In this document: positions 8,812-17,330 of the stretch, one piece after another | Position numbering within the stretch: position 1 is the stretch's first letter | Layout: each line of letters opens with the position of its first letter | NCBI GenBank assembly: GCA_041751095.1 | Contig: JBGSYC010000181.1 | Span: 101,530-165,529 of the forward strand | Length of the DNA: 64,000 nucleotides | Direction of reading: 5' to 3' | DNA from: JADCRZ01 sp041751095 | Lineage (GTDB): Bacteria; Bacteroidota; Bacteroidia; Chitinophagales; Chitinophagaceae | Notes under the pieces: generated by a model | The model's database searches: none | Seen by the model: only the letters and a program-made list of their open reading frames with translations | Told to the model about the DNA's origin: nothing | Program-made: the position numbers and the translations under genes

Positions 8812-10136
8812 TCAACAAATTTAATTGTAAAAAAACTTACACCCGGATTTCGAAGGGCTCCATATATGAAATGCACACTATGAGAAACTCATCCCGTTTA
8901 TTTATAATTTTTCTTCTATCCCTCGGGTTTACTAACGTTTACACTCAAACGTACACTATTGTTATCAAAGGCGGACATGTCATTGACCCGAAAAACAGCA
9001 TAGACGGCATGATGGATATTGCGGTTAATGATGGCAGGATCGTTAAAATTGATAAAAGCATAGACCCGAAACAAGGGAGGCAGGTAGTTAACGCGCAGGG
9101 AATGTATGTAACGCCGGGGCTCATTGATATGCATCAACATGTTTTTGCAGGAACAGCACCCGATCATTACCTCAGCAATGGTTCAGAAGCGCTTCCCCCC
9201 GATGGCTTTAGCTTCCGTGTTGGCATTACCACCGTTGTAGATTGCGGGGGAGCCGGGTGGAAATCTTTTCCCGAGCTTAAGAAAAACATTATCGACAAGT
9301 CGAAAACCCGGGTATTGTCGTTTTTAAATATCGTGGGTGAAGGCATGAGGGGTGGCGTTTATGAGCAGGATGCAAACGATATGGATGCAAAAATGACGGC
9401 CAGTGCCGCAACAAGATACCGTGATTACGTTGTGGGATTTAAGGTAGCGCACTATGAAGCTGCTGAATGGATAGCGGTTGACAAGGCAGTCGAGGCAGGG
9501 AAGATGGCCAATTTGCCCGTGATAGTTGATTTTGGCGGTGATGATACTCATCCACCGCTCTCTATCCAGGAACTGTTCTTTCAACATCTCAGGCCGGGAG
9601 ATATATATACGCACACCTTTACTGAACTATCCAGGCGCGATCCGATCGTTGATTTTAAAACGAGGCAGCTAAAGCCTTTTGTTGTGGAAGCGCAGAAAAG
9701 GGGAATCATTTTCGACGTCGGTTATGGTGGAGGAAGCTTTGATTTCAGACAGGCATTGCCTGCCACCAAAAGCGGCTTTTTCCCGAATACCATAAGCACC
9801 GATTTGCATACGGGGAGTATGAACGGGGCTATGAAAGACATGCTTAACGTGATGTCCACCTTCCTTGCTTTAGGGATGAATGTTCAGGACGTCATCAAGG
9901 CAGGTACGTGGGCCCCTGCGCAGGCGATAAAGCGCGAAGAATTGGGTCACCTTTCTGTTGGGGCGGTTGCCGATGTGGCCATTTTACAGATGCGTCAGGG
10001 TGATTTCGGGCTATGGGATCGTGCCGGGTATAAACTCAACGCCCAACAAAAATTTGAATGCCAGATGACGATCAGGGGAGGCGCTATTGTATATGACCTT
10101 AACGGGATAGCCACGCCTGTAGTAGTGTTACAATGA
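8808..10136 (+). CDS. amidohydrolase/deacetylase family metallohydrolase with signal peptide
   Basis: This is a paralog of the gene at the left edge; the two proteins align end to end with almost no gaps. Metal-site elements are the HxH of GLIDMHQH, the Lys of VGFKVAHYE, the His of IYTHTF and the Asp of ISTDLHTG. The usual His of the DVGHG motif is Tyr306 (numbering from 8808), as in the other copy. The start is ambiguous: the ATG at 8808 overlaps the previous stop (ATGA) and has AGGAG seven bases upstream, but the ATG at 8871 or 8880 puts the signal peptide (MRNSSRLFIIFLLSLGF..VYTQ) at the N-terminus. The likely location is the periplasm. It probably deacylates the substrate of the adjacent PLP enzyme or removes an acyl group before it, an inference from pairing of these families. 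Confidence 0.92.
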   Translation: MINKFNCKKTYTRISKGSIYEMHTMRNSSRLFIIFLLSLGFTNVYTQTYTIVIKGGHVIDPKNSIDGMMDIAVNDGRIVKIDKSIDPKQGRQVVNAQGMYVTPGLIDMHQHVFAGTAPDHYLSNGSEALPPDGFSFRVGITTVVDCGGAGWKSFPELKKNIIDKSKTRVLSFLNIVGEGMRGGVYEQDANDMDAKMTASAATRYRDYVVGFKVAHYEAAEWIAVDKAVEAGKMANLPVIVDFGGDDTHPPLSIQELFFQHLRPGDIYTHTFTELSRRDPIVDFKTRQLKPFVVEAQKRGIIFDVGYGGGSFDFRQALPATKSGFFPNTISTDLHTGSMNGAMKDMLNVMSTFLALGMNVQDVIKAGTWAPAQAIKREELGHLSVGAVADVAILQMRQGDFGLWDRAGYKLNAQQKFECQMTIRGGAIVYDLNGIATPVVVLQ

Positions 10137-10257
10137 GCGGTTGTAAATTACCCATTGCAGAAAGCCATAGCCGGGTACACGTTTTCTAATTGTTAACCCG
10201 GGTAATTCCTTTCCTGTTTATTTTAGATTCCTTCTGCACAATGCGCATTTCCGGCAG

Positions 10258-10336
10258 CTCATACCTGATTGCTGATTGCTGATAGCTGATAGCTGATTGC
10301 TGATAGCTGATAGCCGATTGCTGATAGCTCACAGCC
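10258..10336. repeat. GCTGATAGCTGATTGCTGATAGC tandem short repeats
   Basis: About ten 7-10 base units of the type GCTGATA or GCTGATT are strung together between the amidohydrolase and the CBM9-like gene. A related fragment (CAGCTATGGGCTATCAGAAATC) lies at 7453-7474. It is non-coding, and its position inside a presumed operon makes an mRNA-level effect possible. Confidence 0.7.
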
Positions 10337-10414
10337 GAATCGCCCATTGCCAAATCAACGAATTACAATTAATTAACTAATTTTCCGGCAAATGAATCCT
10401 GCTAAGAAATATTT

Positions 10415-11176
10415 ATGAAGATTGCAACACTACTGCCTGCTTTATTCGGATGTATTATCCTCGGTTATTCTTCTGCCCGGGCTCAGCCTGGAATGAACAA
10501 TAACATCGTTACACAGGCTAAAAATAATGGCGCCCTTTCCCTGGTTGTGAAAAGATGCCGCGATTTTAATTTTACACGCAATGAAGAGAGCGCTGAATGG
10601 AATAAAACAGCATGGAACTTATTGTCGAAACTTGACACGGGCGGCCGGAATTATGAGAGTAAATTTAAAATTCTATATTCCGGCACAGGTATATATTTAC
10701 TTTTTAGTGGAGAAGATAGTATTATAACCACAAAATTCGACAGGGATTTTGAGAACCTGTTTCTGGGTGACGTGTTTGAAGTTTTTTTCCATCCGGAACC
10801 GAAAACTCCGTTGTATCTTGAATACGAGATCAACCAGTTAAATAAGGAGCTTGTTCTGATCATTCCAAATTTAAAAGGCAACTACGGCTGGGTTCCCTGG
10901 CATTACGAAAATGAAAGGCGGATCAGGAAAAAGGTGACGCTTACCGGTGGTAAGATGGCGTTCAACAGCCGTATAAATTCGTGGACGGCAGCATTGTTTT
11001 TCCCTTTTGATATCTTTAAACCGCTGGAAAATGTTCCACCGGCGAGCGGAACCGTATGGAACGCAAACTTTTACAGGCTTGACTACGATAGCGGCAAAGC
11101 GATAAAATGGGCGTGGTCGCCAATTAGGAGGTCGTTCCATGAATTTAAAAAATTTGGGCAGATAACATTCGAATAA
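10415..11176 (+). CDS. CBM9-like (carbohydrate-binding family 9-like) exported protein
   Basis: The 253-residue product has a Sec signal peptide (ending about SSARA, residue 23) and one beta-sandwich domain resembling CBM family 9. It includes the GIYLLFSGEDS strand, FDRDFENLFLGDVFEVFFHPE (aspartates typical of the Ca site) and the C-terminal NFYRLD..WAWSP pattern. CBM9 domains bind the reducing end of glycans or work as stand-alone solute-binding proteins in Bacteroidota. It starts 278 bases after the amidohydrolase and 22 bases before the MFS gene, so it is probably part of the same transcription unit. Family assignment is by motif memory; ligand unknown. Confidence 0.8.
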   Translation: MKIATLLPALFGCIILGYSSARAQPGMNNNIVTQAKNNGALSLVVKRCRDFNFTRNEESAEWNKTAWNLLSKLDTGGRNYESKFKILYSGTGIYLLFSGEDSIITTKFDRDFENLFLGDVFEVFFHPEPKTPLYLEYEINQLNKELVLIIPNLKGNYGWVPWHYENERRIRKKVTLTGGKMAFNSRINSWTAALFFPFDIFKPLENVPPASGTVWNANFYRLDYDSGKAIKWAWSPIRRSFHEFKKFGQITFE

Positions 11177-11198
11177 TAATAATCTAATCCAGGATAAT

Positions 11199-12515
11199 AT
11201 GGTTACAACACTTGCCAAATCGCGTTGGTACCGGCTGATACCAGTGGCTTTTATAACATACAGCCTTGCTTACCTCGATCGTGCAAATTTTGGATTTGGT
11301 TCAGCAAGCGGAATGGCGAAAGACCTGAATATCACCCCATCAATGTCTGCCCTGCTGCCATCATTGTTTTTCCTGGGGTATTTTTTTTTCCAGATACCCG
11401 GGGCCCTTTATGCAGCCCACAAAAGTGCAAAACGACTGATCTTCTGGTCTTTGATCCTTTGGGGAGGACTCGCCACCGCAACCGGAATGGTGAGTAATGT
11501 GCAGCTGCTGATCGTCATCCGGTTTATGCTTGGAGTTGTTGAAAGTGCGGTGATGCCTGCCATGCTGATCTTTTTGAGCAGGTGGTTTACAAAAAGCGAA
11601 CGGTCGCGGGCGAACACTTTTTTAATTCTCGGCAACCCGGTTACCATTCTCTGGATGTCGATCGTATCCGGATACTTAATAAATGCTGTGGGCTGGAGGT
11701 GGATGTTTATTATAGAAGGGATACCTGCAATCATCTGGGCTTTTTTCTGGTGGAACCTGGTAAATGACAAACCTAAAGATGCAAAATGGCTAACTGAGTC
11801 TGAAAAAAATGACCTGGAGGAACAGCTTCAAAGTGAACAGCAGGGCATTAAACCCGTAAAAAATTATATGGAAGCCTTTAAGTCGAGGATCGTTGTCCTC
11901 CTGTGCCTGCAATATGCATTATGGAGTATCGGTGTATACGGTTTTGTGATGTGGCTTCCTTCGATCATCAAAGCAGCCCCTGACATGAATATCGTAAAGA
12001 CGGGGTGGCTCTCTTCTGTTCCATATGTCTTTGCAGTTATTGGAATGTTAACCGCCTCATATTTTTCAGACAAAACGCTAAACAGGAAAGCATTTGTCTG
12101 GCCATTCCTCCTCATCGGCGCCATTGCTTTTTATTGTTCCTATTTAATAGGGCCTGATCATTTCTGGCTTTCGTTCGTGTTGCTTGTTATAGCGGGGGCG
12201 TCCATGTACGCACCGTATGGGCCGTTCTTTGCCATTATTCCTGAAATTCTGCCGTCAAACGTTTCTGGCGGCGCGATGGCGTTGATCAACAGTCTGGGCG
12301 CGTTAGGTTCCTTTGTGGGAGCCTTCCTTGTGGGGTATTTAAATGAAAAAACGGGCGGGTTCGGAGCCTCGTATAATTTTATGGCCGGCTCTCTTTTACT
12401 TTCTGCTATATTGACGCTGATTGCAGTTAAAAGTTCAAATAAAACACGCAACCAGATGTCACTTGCAAAAGCCCCAGGCCGGGGCACGCAGGGTTATAAA
12501 GCGTCTGATGCCTGA
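11199..12515 (+). CDS. MFS transporter, anion:cation symporter (hexuronate/carboxylate) type
   Basis: The 438-residue protein has 12 predicted membrane segments. Its N-terminal pattern (SLAYLDRANFGFGSASGMAKDLNI, PSLFFLGYFFFQIPGALYA) is that of the ACS family that carries tartrate, galactonate, glucarate and 4-hydroxyphenylacetate with protons. The central cytoplasmic loop is about residues 190-225. It follows the CBM9-like gene by 22 bases. It likely imports the acid product formed in the periplasm by the upstream enzymes. The substrate is inferred from the family only. Confidence 0.92.
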   Translation: MVTTLAKSRWYRLIPVAFITYSLAYLDRANFGFGSASGMAKDLNITPSMSALLPSLFFLGYFFFQIPGALYAAHKSAKRLIFWSLILWGGLATATGMVSNVQLLIVIRFMLGVVESAVMPAMLIFLSRWFTKSERSRANTFLILGNPVTILWMSIVSGYLINAVGWRWMFIIEGIPAIIWAFFWWNLVNDKPKDAKWLTESEKNDLEEQLQSEQQGIKPVKNYMEAFKSRIVVLLCLQYALWSIGVYGFVMWLPSIIKAAPDMNIVKTGWLSSVPYVFAVIGMLTASYFSDKTLNRKAFVWPFLLIGAIAFYCSYLIGPDHFWLSFVLLVIAGASMYAPYGPFFAIIPEILPSNVSGGAMALINSLGALGSFVGAFLVGYLNEKTGGFGASYNFMAGSLLLSAILTLIAVKSSNKTRNQMSLAKAPGRGTQGYKASDA

Positions 12516-12637
12516 AACTGCAAACCAGCATCCATTAATCATATATCTGGATAGCCCTAAACATTTTGTTTGGAAATCAATCGCAGACTACCAGGTAAAA
12601 GTGGAACATTTTACCAATTATATCAATACAATTAAAT

Positions 12638-13102
12638 ATGAAAACAGAAAGACGATCAGTATTAAAAAAGCTTTTTGCATCCATCGGCAGCGTTATTGGC
12701 GTAGGACTAATTGCAAGTGCAAAAACAAATCCAACCCCGGAAAAGAAAGTGGCTAACGTAACAAACTTTCAGGACGTTCCGTTATTTGCCGGTTCAACAA
12801 CTTTGGGCAACCTGGTATTTATTGCTGGTAAAGGCGCCCATACAGCACCGTTTGAAATAAAAGCGCATACAGAGATTGTTCTTAAAGAACTCGAAAAGGA
12901 ACTGATAAAAGCGGGTTCTTCCATGCAGAAGGTTTTAAAGGTGACCGTATTCCTTAACGACATTGCCGACTATAAAGCGATGAATGAAGTATATAAAGGC
13001 AGGTTTGGTCCTAAGCCGCCCGTGCGCACAACCATCGCCGTTGCAAAGGGCGGCGTGCCGGGAGATTCGCTGGTTGAAATGGATTGCATAGCTTACCTGT
13101 AA
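12638..13102 (+). CDS. RidA family protein with Tat signal
   Basis: The 154-residue product has a twin-arginine leader (ERRSVLKKLF, then a hydrophobic segment to ASAKT, about residue 30) and a complete RidA domain: VFIAGKGAHTA, LKVTVFLNDIADYKAMNEVY, and Arg130 in PPVRTTIAV, which matches the conserved catalytic/carboxylate-binding Arg. It would destroy enamine or imine intermediates in the periplasm. It is the last gene of the cluster, 122 bases after the MFS gene, and is followed by a hairpin. Together with 1454-1990 the locus has two exported RidA proteins with different export routes, and it shares Tat export with the PLP enzyme. Confidence 0.92.
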   Translation: MKTERRSVLKKLFASIGSVIGVGLIASAKTNPTPEKKVANVTNFQDVPLFAGSTTLGNLVFIAGKGAHTAPFEIKAHTEIVLKELEKELIKAGSSMQKVLKVTVFLNDIADYKAMNEVYKGRFGPKPPVRTTIAVAKGGVPGDSLVEMDCIAYL

Positions 13103-13111
13103 TGCGGTTCG

Positions 13112-13142
13112 CGGAGACGCGTCATAGCGTCTCTGCATTTTC
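13112..13142 (+). terminator. hairpin after the RidA gene
   Basis: GAGACGC (13114-13120) pairs with GCGTCTC (13127-13133) across a 6-base loop and is followed by GCATTTTC, starting 11 bases after the stop codon. The T-run is short, so it is a moderate intrinsic terminator candidate for the plus-strand cluster. Confidence 0.5.
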
Positions 13143-13186
13143 AATGAGGATTTATGCGATAAAAAATTCACGCCGATAGTGGTCTC

Positions 13187-13935
13187 TTATTTTAGCTCCG
13201 CCACATTATTTCAGTAACGTAATAAGGTGGATTTAATCGGGCTCCGATAGGAGCCACGTGTTTATAGCAATGTTATTAATTAATTCTTCGGCTCCATAGG
13301 AGCCGCGTAATCACACGTGGCTCCTATGGAGCCGAACCAAGGGGCAGGTTTTGCTATAAACACGAGGCCCCCATGGGGCCCATTCCAAACACCGATTTCA
13401 TGCCCGGAATTTATGGTAAGGATTCATTGATTCGATAGAGCTTTAGCTAAAAGATATCTTACTTTAAAGCCGCCACATTTATTTCAATAACGTAATAAGG
13501 TTGACCTAATCGGCTCCGATAGGAGCCATTCCGAAATTGATTTCGATCCCGCCATTATATGGTAAGGATCGATTGATTCGATAGACCTTTGGCTAAAAAG
13601 CGAATTTTTTTTGCTCCGCAATCATTTATTTCAATAAGGTAATAAGGTAGACTTCTATGATGACAATCATTTCTACTAAGGTTTGAGATGATCTCTTTTA
13701 TCGGATTTTCAACCTTAGTAGAAAGAAGGGCTCTCGAATTTTACAAACCTTATTATTTTAACTCCGCCTTCAATTATCTCAATAATAAGGGTGACTAAAT
13801 TGCTCCGACAGGAGCCACGTGTTTATAGTAATGTATTAATTAATTCTTCGGCTCCATAGGAGCCGCGTAATCGTTTCTACTAAGGTTTGCGATTTGCTTT
13901 CCCATCGGGTACCAACGCAAATCATCAGAGCCAAT
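13187..13935. repeat. composite array of degenerate palindromic repeats
   Basis: This 0.75-kb non-coding block is built from related pieces. A unit beginning CTCCGCCACATT-ATTTCAATAACGTAATAAGG occurs in variants at about 13194, 13470, 13612 and 13760. GGCTCC-NATA-GGAGCC palindromes sit at 13240-13255 and 13512-13527, with a GCTCCGACAGGAGC variant at 13802-13815. GGCTCCATAGGAGCC is at 13290-13304 and 13850-13864, and its reverse at 13319-13333. GTGTTTATAGCAA (13258-13270) is the exact inverse of TTGCTATAAACAC (13351-13363). TTTCTACTAAGGTT (13670-13683) is inverse to AACCTTAGTAGAAA (13711-13724). The remainder of the gap to 14072 shows nothing further. Confidence 0.85.
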
Positions 13936-14072
13936 TTCGGAAGGGGACTAATGCTCTTGTTTGGTTTATTCTTTTCAAAAATTTACCTGTCTGCTCGGGA
14001 GGTATAGTTTCTTCTCTCTGCAACGCCTATATAAGGCCACTCCAATATGTACTACCTGATTAGCTTACCTGA

Positions 14073-14459
14073 TTATAATAATTGAAAAATCTGGATGTTG
14101 TTGCCACAAGTGTCGTTAAATATAGCAATGCTGGAAGCTCCCATTTCGGTGGGCGGCATAGAAAATTCCACACCTAAACCTGAAAGACGTTCAAATTCTT
14201 TGTCGATATCGTCTACGTTAAAAGCGGTCAAAGGTATGCCTGCCTCAAACAGCGCTTTTTGAAATATTCTGGCTGGAGCAAAACCAAGTGGTTCTAATAG
14301 CAGCTCAACCCCGTCAGGTTCTTCATCCGATACCACAGTAAGCCATTTGTGCTCGCCCATCGGAATCTCCGTTTTTTTGGTGAAGCCCAAAACTTCAGTA
14401 TAAAATTTAAGCGCTTTTTCCTGGTCTTCTACCATTACACTTGTCAATTTGATTTTCAT
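14073..14459 (-). CDS. VOC family protein (glyoxalase/extradiol dioxygenase fold)
   Basis: The 128-residue single-unit VOC protein has two beta-alpha-beta-beta-beta modules: MKIKLTSVMVEDQEKALKFYTEVLGF at the N-terminus and PLTAFNVDDIDKEFERLSGLGVEF in the second half. It ends with the usual DTCGNNIQIFQL strand. Family members include glyoxalase I, fosfomycin-type resistance enzymes and dioxygenases; no specific activity can be read off. It lies 49 bases downstream of the succinate-semialdehyde dehydrogenase gene on the same strand and may be cotranscribed. Confidence 0.85.
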   Translation of the reverse strand: MKIKLTSVMVEDQEKALKFYTEVLGFTKKTEIPMGEHKWLTVVSDEEPDGVELLLEPLGFAPARIFQKALFEAGIPLTAFNVDDIDKEFERLSGLGVEFSMPPTEMGASSIAIFNDTCGNNIQIFQLL

Positions 14460-14508
14460 ACTCTTTGCATTTATATGAATTCGAAAGTTGATATGCTGCA
14501 GTCCGTTT

Positions 14509-15954
14509 TTATCTAAAGCCTCCGAAGCACAGGTACTTTATTTCCATAAAATAATCCATGCCGTATTTGGAGCCTTCGCGGCCTATTCCTGATTCTTTTA
14601 CGCCTCCAAACGGAGCTACCACCGTTGATATCAGGCCTTCATTGATGCCAACCATGCCACATTCAAGGGCCTCGGCAACACGCCAGCAACGATTGATATC
14701 CCTGCTATAAAAATAAGAGGCAAGTCCATATTCGGTATTATTGGCCAATTGAATCGCTTCTTGTTCGGTATTGAACCTGAAGACAGGTGCAACAGGCCCA
14801 AACACTTCTTCCCTGGCGATGATCATTTCCTGGCTAACGTCCGCAAGTACGGTGGGCTGAAAAAACAATCCTTCAATATGATTTCCACCCCTGATCACCC
14901 TTGCGCCTTTAGCAAGCGCATCGTCCACATGTTGTTTCACTTTATGTAAACCCTTTTCGTTGATCAGCGGACCGATCTGAACATTTTTGTCAAGGCCGTT
15001 CCCTACGCTCAAAGTGGCTACAGCACTGGAAAATTTTTCAACAAATTCATCATAGACCCCGTCCTGCGCAAAAACCCGGTTCACACATACGCAGGTCTGC
15101 CCGCTGTTTCGAAATTTGGCAATCATCGCTCCCTCAACGGCAGCATCTATATCGGCATCATCAAACACAATAAAAGGAGCGTTACCACCCAATTCGAGCG
15201 ATAATTTTTTTAACGTTGAAGCACATTGGGCCATTAGCTTTTTGCCGACGGCGGTAGAACCTGTAAAAGAGAGCTTTCTGATTTTTTTATTTTCGCAAAG
15301 CTCAAGTCCGACCTCATCATTATGAGTGGTGGTGATGGTATTATATACGCCTGGCGGAAAGCCCGCCAGCTCTGCGAGATGTGCAATCGCCAGCCCGGTA
15401 AGTGGTGCTTCCGCAGGTGGTTTAATGATGACAGGACACCCTGCAGCAAGAGCAGGGCCGACCTTCCTTGTAATCATCGCAAGGGGGAAATTCCAAGGGG
15501 TAATTGCCGCAACGACACCAATTGATTGTTTAATGACGATTAATCTTTTGTCATTCGCCTGCGCAGGTATAACATCTCCATACACCCGTTTAGCTTCTTC
15601 AGCAAACCACTCGATAAAGGACGCGCCGTAATCAACTTCTCCAAGTGTTTCTTTTAAAACCTTACCGCATTCAAGCGTCATCAGGTTTGCCAGCTCCTCT
15701 TTGTGTTCCGTGATCAGCGTAAACCATCTTTTCATGATATCACACCTGTCTTTGGCAGTAAGGTTCCTGTAGGCTGGCCATGCAGCATAGGCGGCGTCAA
15801 CGGCTTTGCGTACATCCTCCCTTTCCATGTCGGTAACACTGGCTATCCGTTCACCTGTGGCAGGATCGTTCACGTCAAAAGTTCTTCCACCCGCTGCCTC
15901 TACCCACCCTCCGTTTACATACGATCGCGTTCTGATAAGGGAATTTTCCTTCAC
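14509..15954 (-). CDS. gabD: NAD(P)-dependent succinate-semialdehyde dehydrogenase
   Basis: This enzyme oxidises succinate semialdehyde to succinate at the end of the GABA shunt. The 481-residue length is typical of the GabD family. Visible are the cofactor region ITPWNFPLAMITRK (about 151-164), the general base Glu254 in LELGGNAPF, and the catalytic Cys288 in NSGQTCVCVNRV, with the second Cys290 typical of SSADHs. The C-terminal GVKESGIGREGSKYG motif is also present. No GABA transaminase is nearby. Upstream (16022-17203) is a same-strand propeller gene whose stop is 67 bases away. Related semialdehyde substrates cannot be excluded. Confidence 0.92.
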   Translation of the reverse strand: MKENSLIRTRSYVNGGWVEAAGGRTFDVNDPATGERIASVTDMEREDVRKAVDAAYAAWPAYRNLTAKDRCDIMKRWFTLITEHKEELANLMTLECGKVLKETLGEVDYGASFIEWFAEEAKRVYGDVIPAQANDKRLIVIKQSIGVVAAITPWNFPLAMITRKVGPALAAGCPVIIKPPAEAPLTGLAIAHLAELAGFPPGVYNTITTTHNDEVGLELCENKKIRKLSFTGSTAVGKKLMAQCASTLKKLSLELGGNAPFIVFDDADIDAAVEGAMIAKFRNSGQTCVCVNRVFAQDGVYDEFVEKFSSAVATLSVGNGLDKNVQIGPLINEKGLHKVKQHVDDALAKGARVIRGGNHIEGLFFQPTVLADVSQEMIIAREEVFGPVAPVFRFNTEQEAIQLANNTEYGLASYFYSRDINRCWRVAEALECGMVGINEGLISTVVAPFGGVKESGIGREGSKYGMDYFMEIKYLCFGGFR

Positions 15955-16021
15955 TTGTTATGGCTTGAGCACCGGCTCATCGCCAGCACATTTAAGGGTG
16001 TTGTTTATCTATAGCCGCATT

Positions 16022-17203
16022 TTATTTTTGTCCGGAGCTGTTTTTACTGTTCAGAGCTGTACCCTGATCTTTGGTTAAACGCCCGATGCCAAACTGATCA
16101 CCTGCCCTGGCAAGTCGTTTTCCTTCGTATTGTATCTCGATCATCTTTTCGCTCGCAACATTGTTATTGAACTCGTCCTGGAGGGTTAGTAAAACCTTTC
16201 GTGTTTTCACATCAATCACTTCACCGCTCGAAGGATAAGCATATTTGCCATCCAGGGTAAAGGTTATCCACCCGGGCATATCCTGGAGTGGGATAGTGGT
16301 CAGTTGCTGGTAAGGCGGAACGGCGCTGAAAACATGCATACGCATGTTATACCCATCGCATACCCATAATTCTTTTTCATCGGGTGTGAGGCCTATGCCA
16401 TGACTTGGATTTCCATGCCGCCGGACCGGGCCTTTGGTCCAACCTTCTACAACGACAGAAGCCAGCTTTTTGCCTGTCCTGAGATCCCCGACCTCAAACC
16501 CAAGCAGGCTGTCTACCGTTACATAGGTCAGTGTCTCTTTGCCATTAATAGTAAAGGGGCGTATGTAATTTGCAAAGGGCCCAACTTTGTCAATAAGGGT
16601 ATGGCTTTTCGTATCTGCGATATGTAACCATGGAGAGGCGATATCATCGAGATAAACCCGCTGTCCTGACGGACCATAAATGGTATTATGCGCCCTTTTA
16701 TGAACATTGATTTTTTTAATGATATTACCGGTATTGCAATCCACTACATTCCAGAAACCCTTCTCTAACGAAGGCAGGTACATCGTGGCGCCATCAGGCG
16801 AAATTGACATCCGGTCGCATCCGCCTTCAAAGGATTTCTCCCAGATCACTTTTTCTGTTGTAAGATCAATGCGCTGAAGTGATTCAAGGGTGCTCACATA
16901 AATACTATTGAGGGGCACACTGACTGCAATGCCCTTAACGTTGGAAGGGGTGTTGTCCGGATGAAGTCCCCCGGTAGGGATGCGTTTGACAAAACGATGA
17001 TTGTTGTCGATATCAAAAACAAGCAGCCCGTGGCCTCCGTATCCGAGGTAATCGCGGATGCCAGGTACCGCAACGTACAAATAACGCTTAACACCTGATT
17101 TTTGTGCGATAGCGCAGGCCGGAATTCCCCCGGCCATAAGCAATAAAATCAGTTTGTATAAAATGACAAGGCGCCAGGCATATCTTATTTTCATGGTATA
17201 CAA
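16022..17203 (-). CDS. exported YncE-like beta-propeller (YVTN-type) protein
   Basis: The 393-residue product has an N-terminal signal (the ATG at 17194, giving MKIRYAWRLV, is a plausible alternative start) ending near ACAIAQ. The rest is a run of four-stranded repeats of the YVTN/YncE type: RYLYVAVPG, IAVSVPLNSIYVSTLE, MSISPDGATMYLPSL, IGLTPDEKELWVCDG and ITFTLDGKYAYPSSG. Such propellers are periplasmic or secreted scaffolds without a common reaction. No operon partner is evident apart from the downstream gabD-like gene. Confidence 0.8.
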   Translation of the reverse strand: MYTMKIRYAWRLVILYKLILLLMAGGIPACAIAQKSGVKRYLYVAVPGIRDYLGYGGHGLLVFDIDNNHRFVKRIPTGGLHPDNTPSNVKGIAVSVPLNSIYVSTLESLQRIDLTTEKVIWEKSFEGGCDRMSISPDGATMYLPSLEKGFWNVVDCNTGNIIKKINVHKRAHNTIYGPSGQRVYLDDIASPWLHIADTKSHTLIDKVGPFANYIRPFTINGKETLTYVTVDSLLGFEVGDLRTGKKLASVVVEGWTKGPVRRHGNPSHGIGLTPDEKELWVCDGYNMRMHVFSAVPPYQQLTTIPLQDMPGWITFTLDGKYAYPSSGEVIDVKTRKVLLTLQDEFNNNVASEKMIEIQYEGKRLARAGDQFGIGRLTKDQGTALNSKNSSGQK

Positions 17204-17330
17204 TTTAATTATTTAAAACTTTGCCATAACCATCATCCTTATGGTTTTGGAATGTTTATGGATCAGCAACCTGAAGATTTATCCGAAGTTAGCAGGTTTC
17301 TTTAAAAGTAAGTGGTCATCGTATTCAATA

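Noticed and set aside
13187..13935. Insertion sequence or transposon
   Set aside because: No transposase or frame of useful length occurs; only short palindromic repeats are visible.
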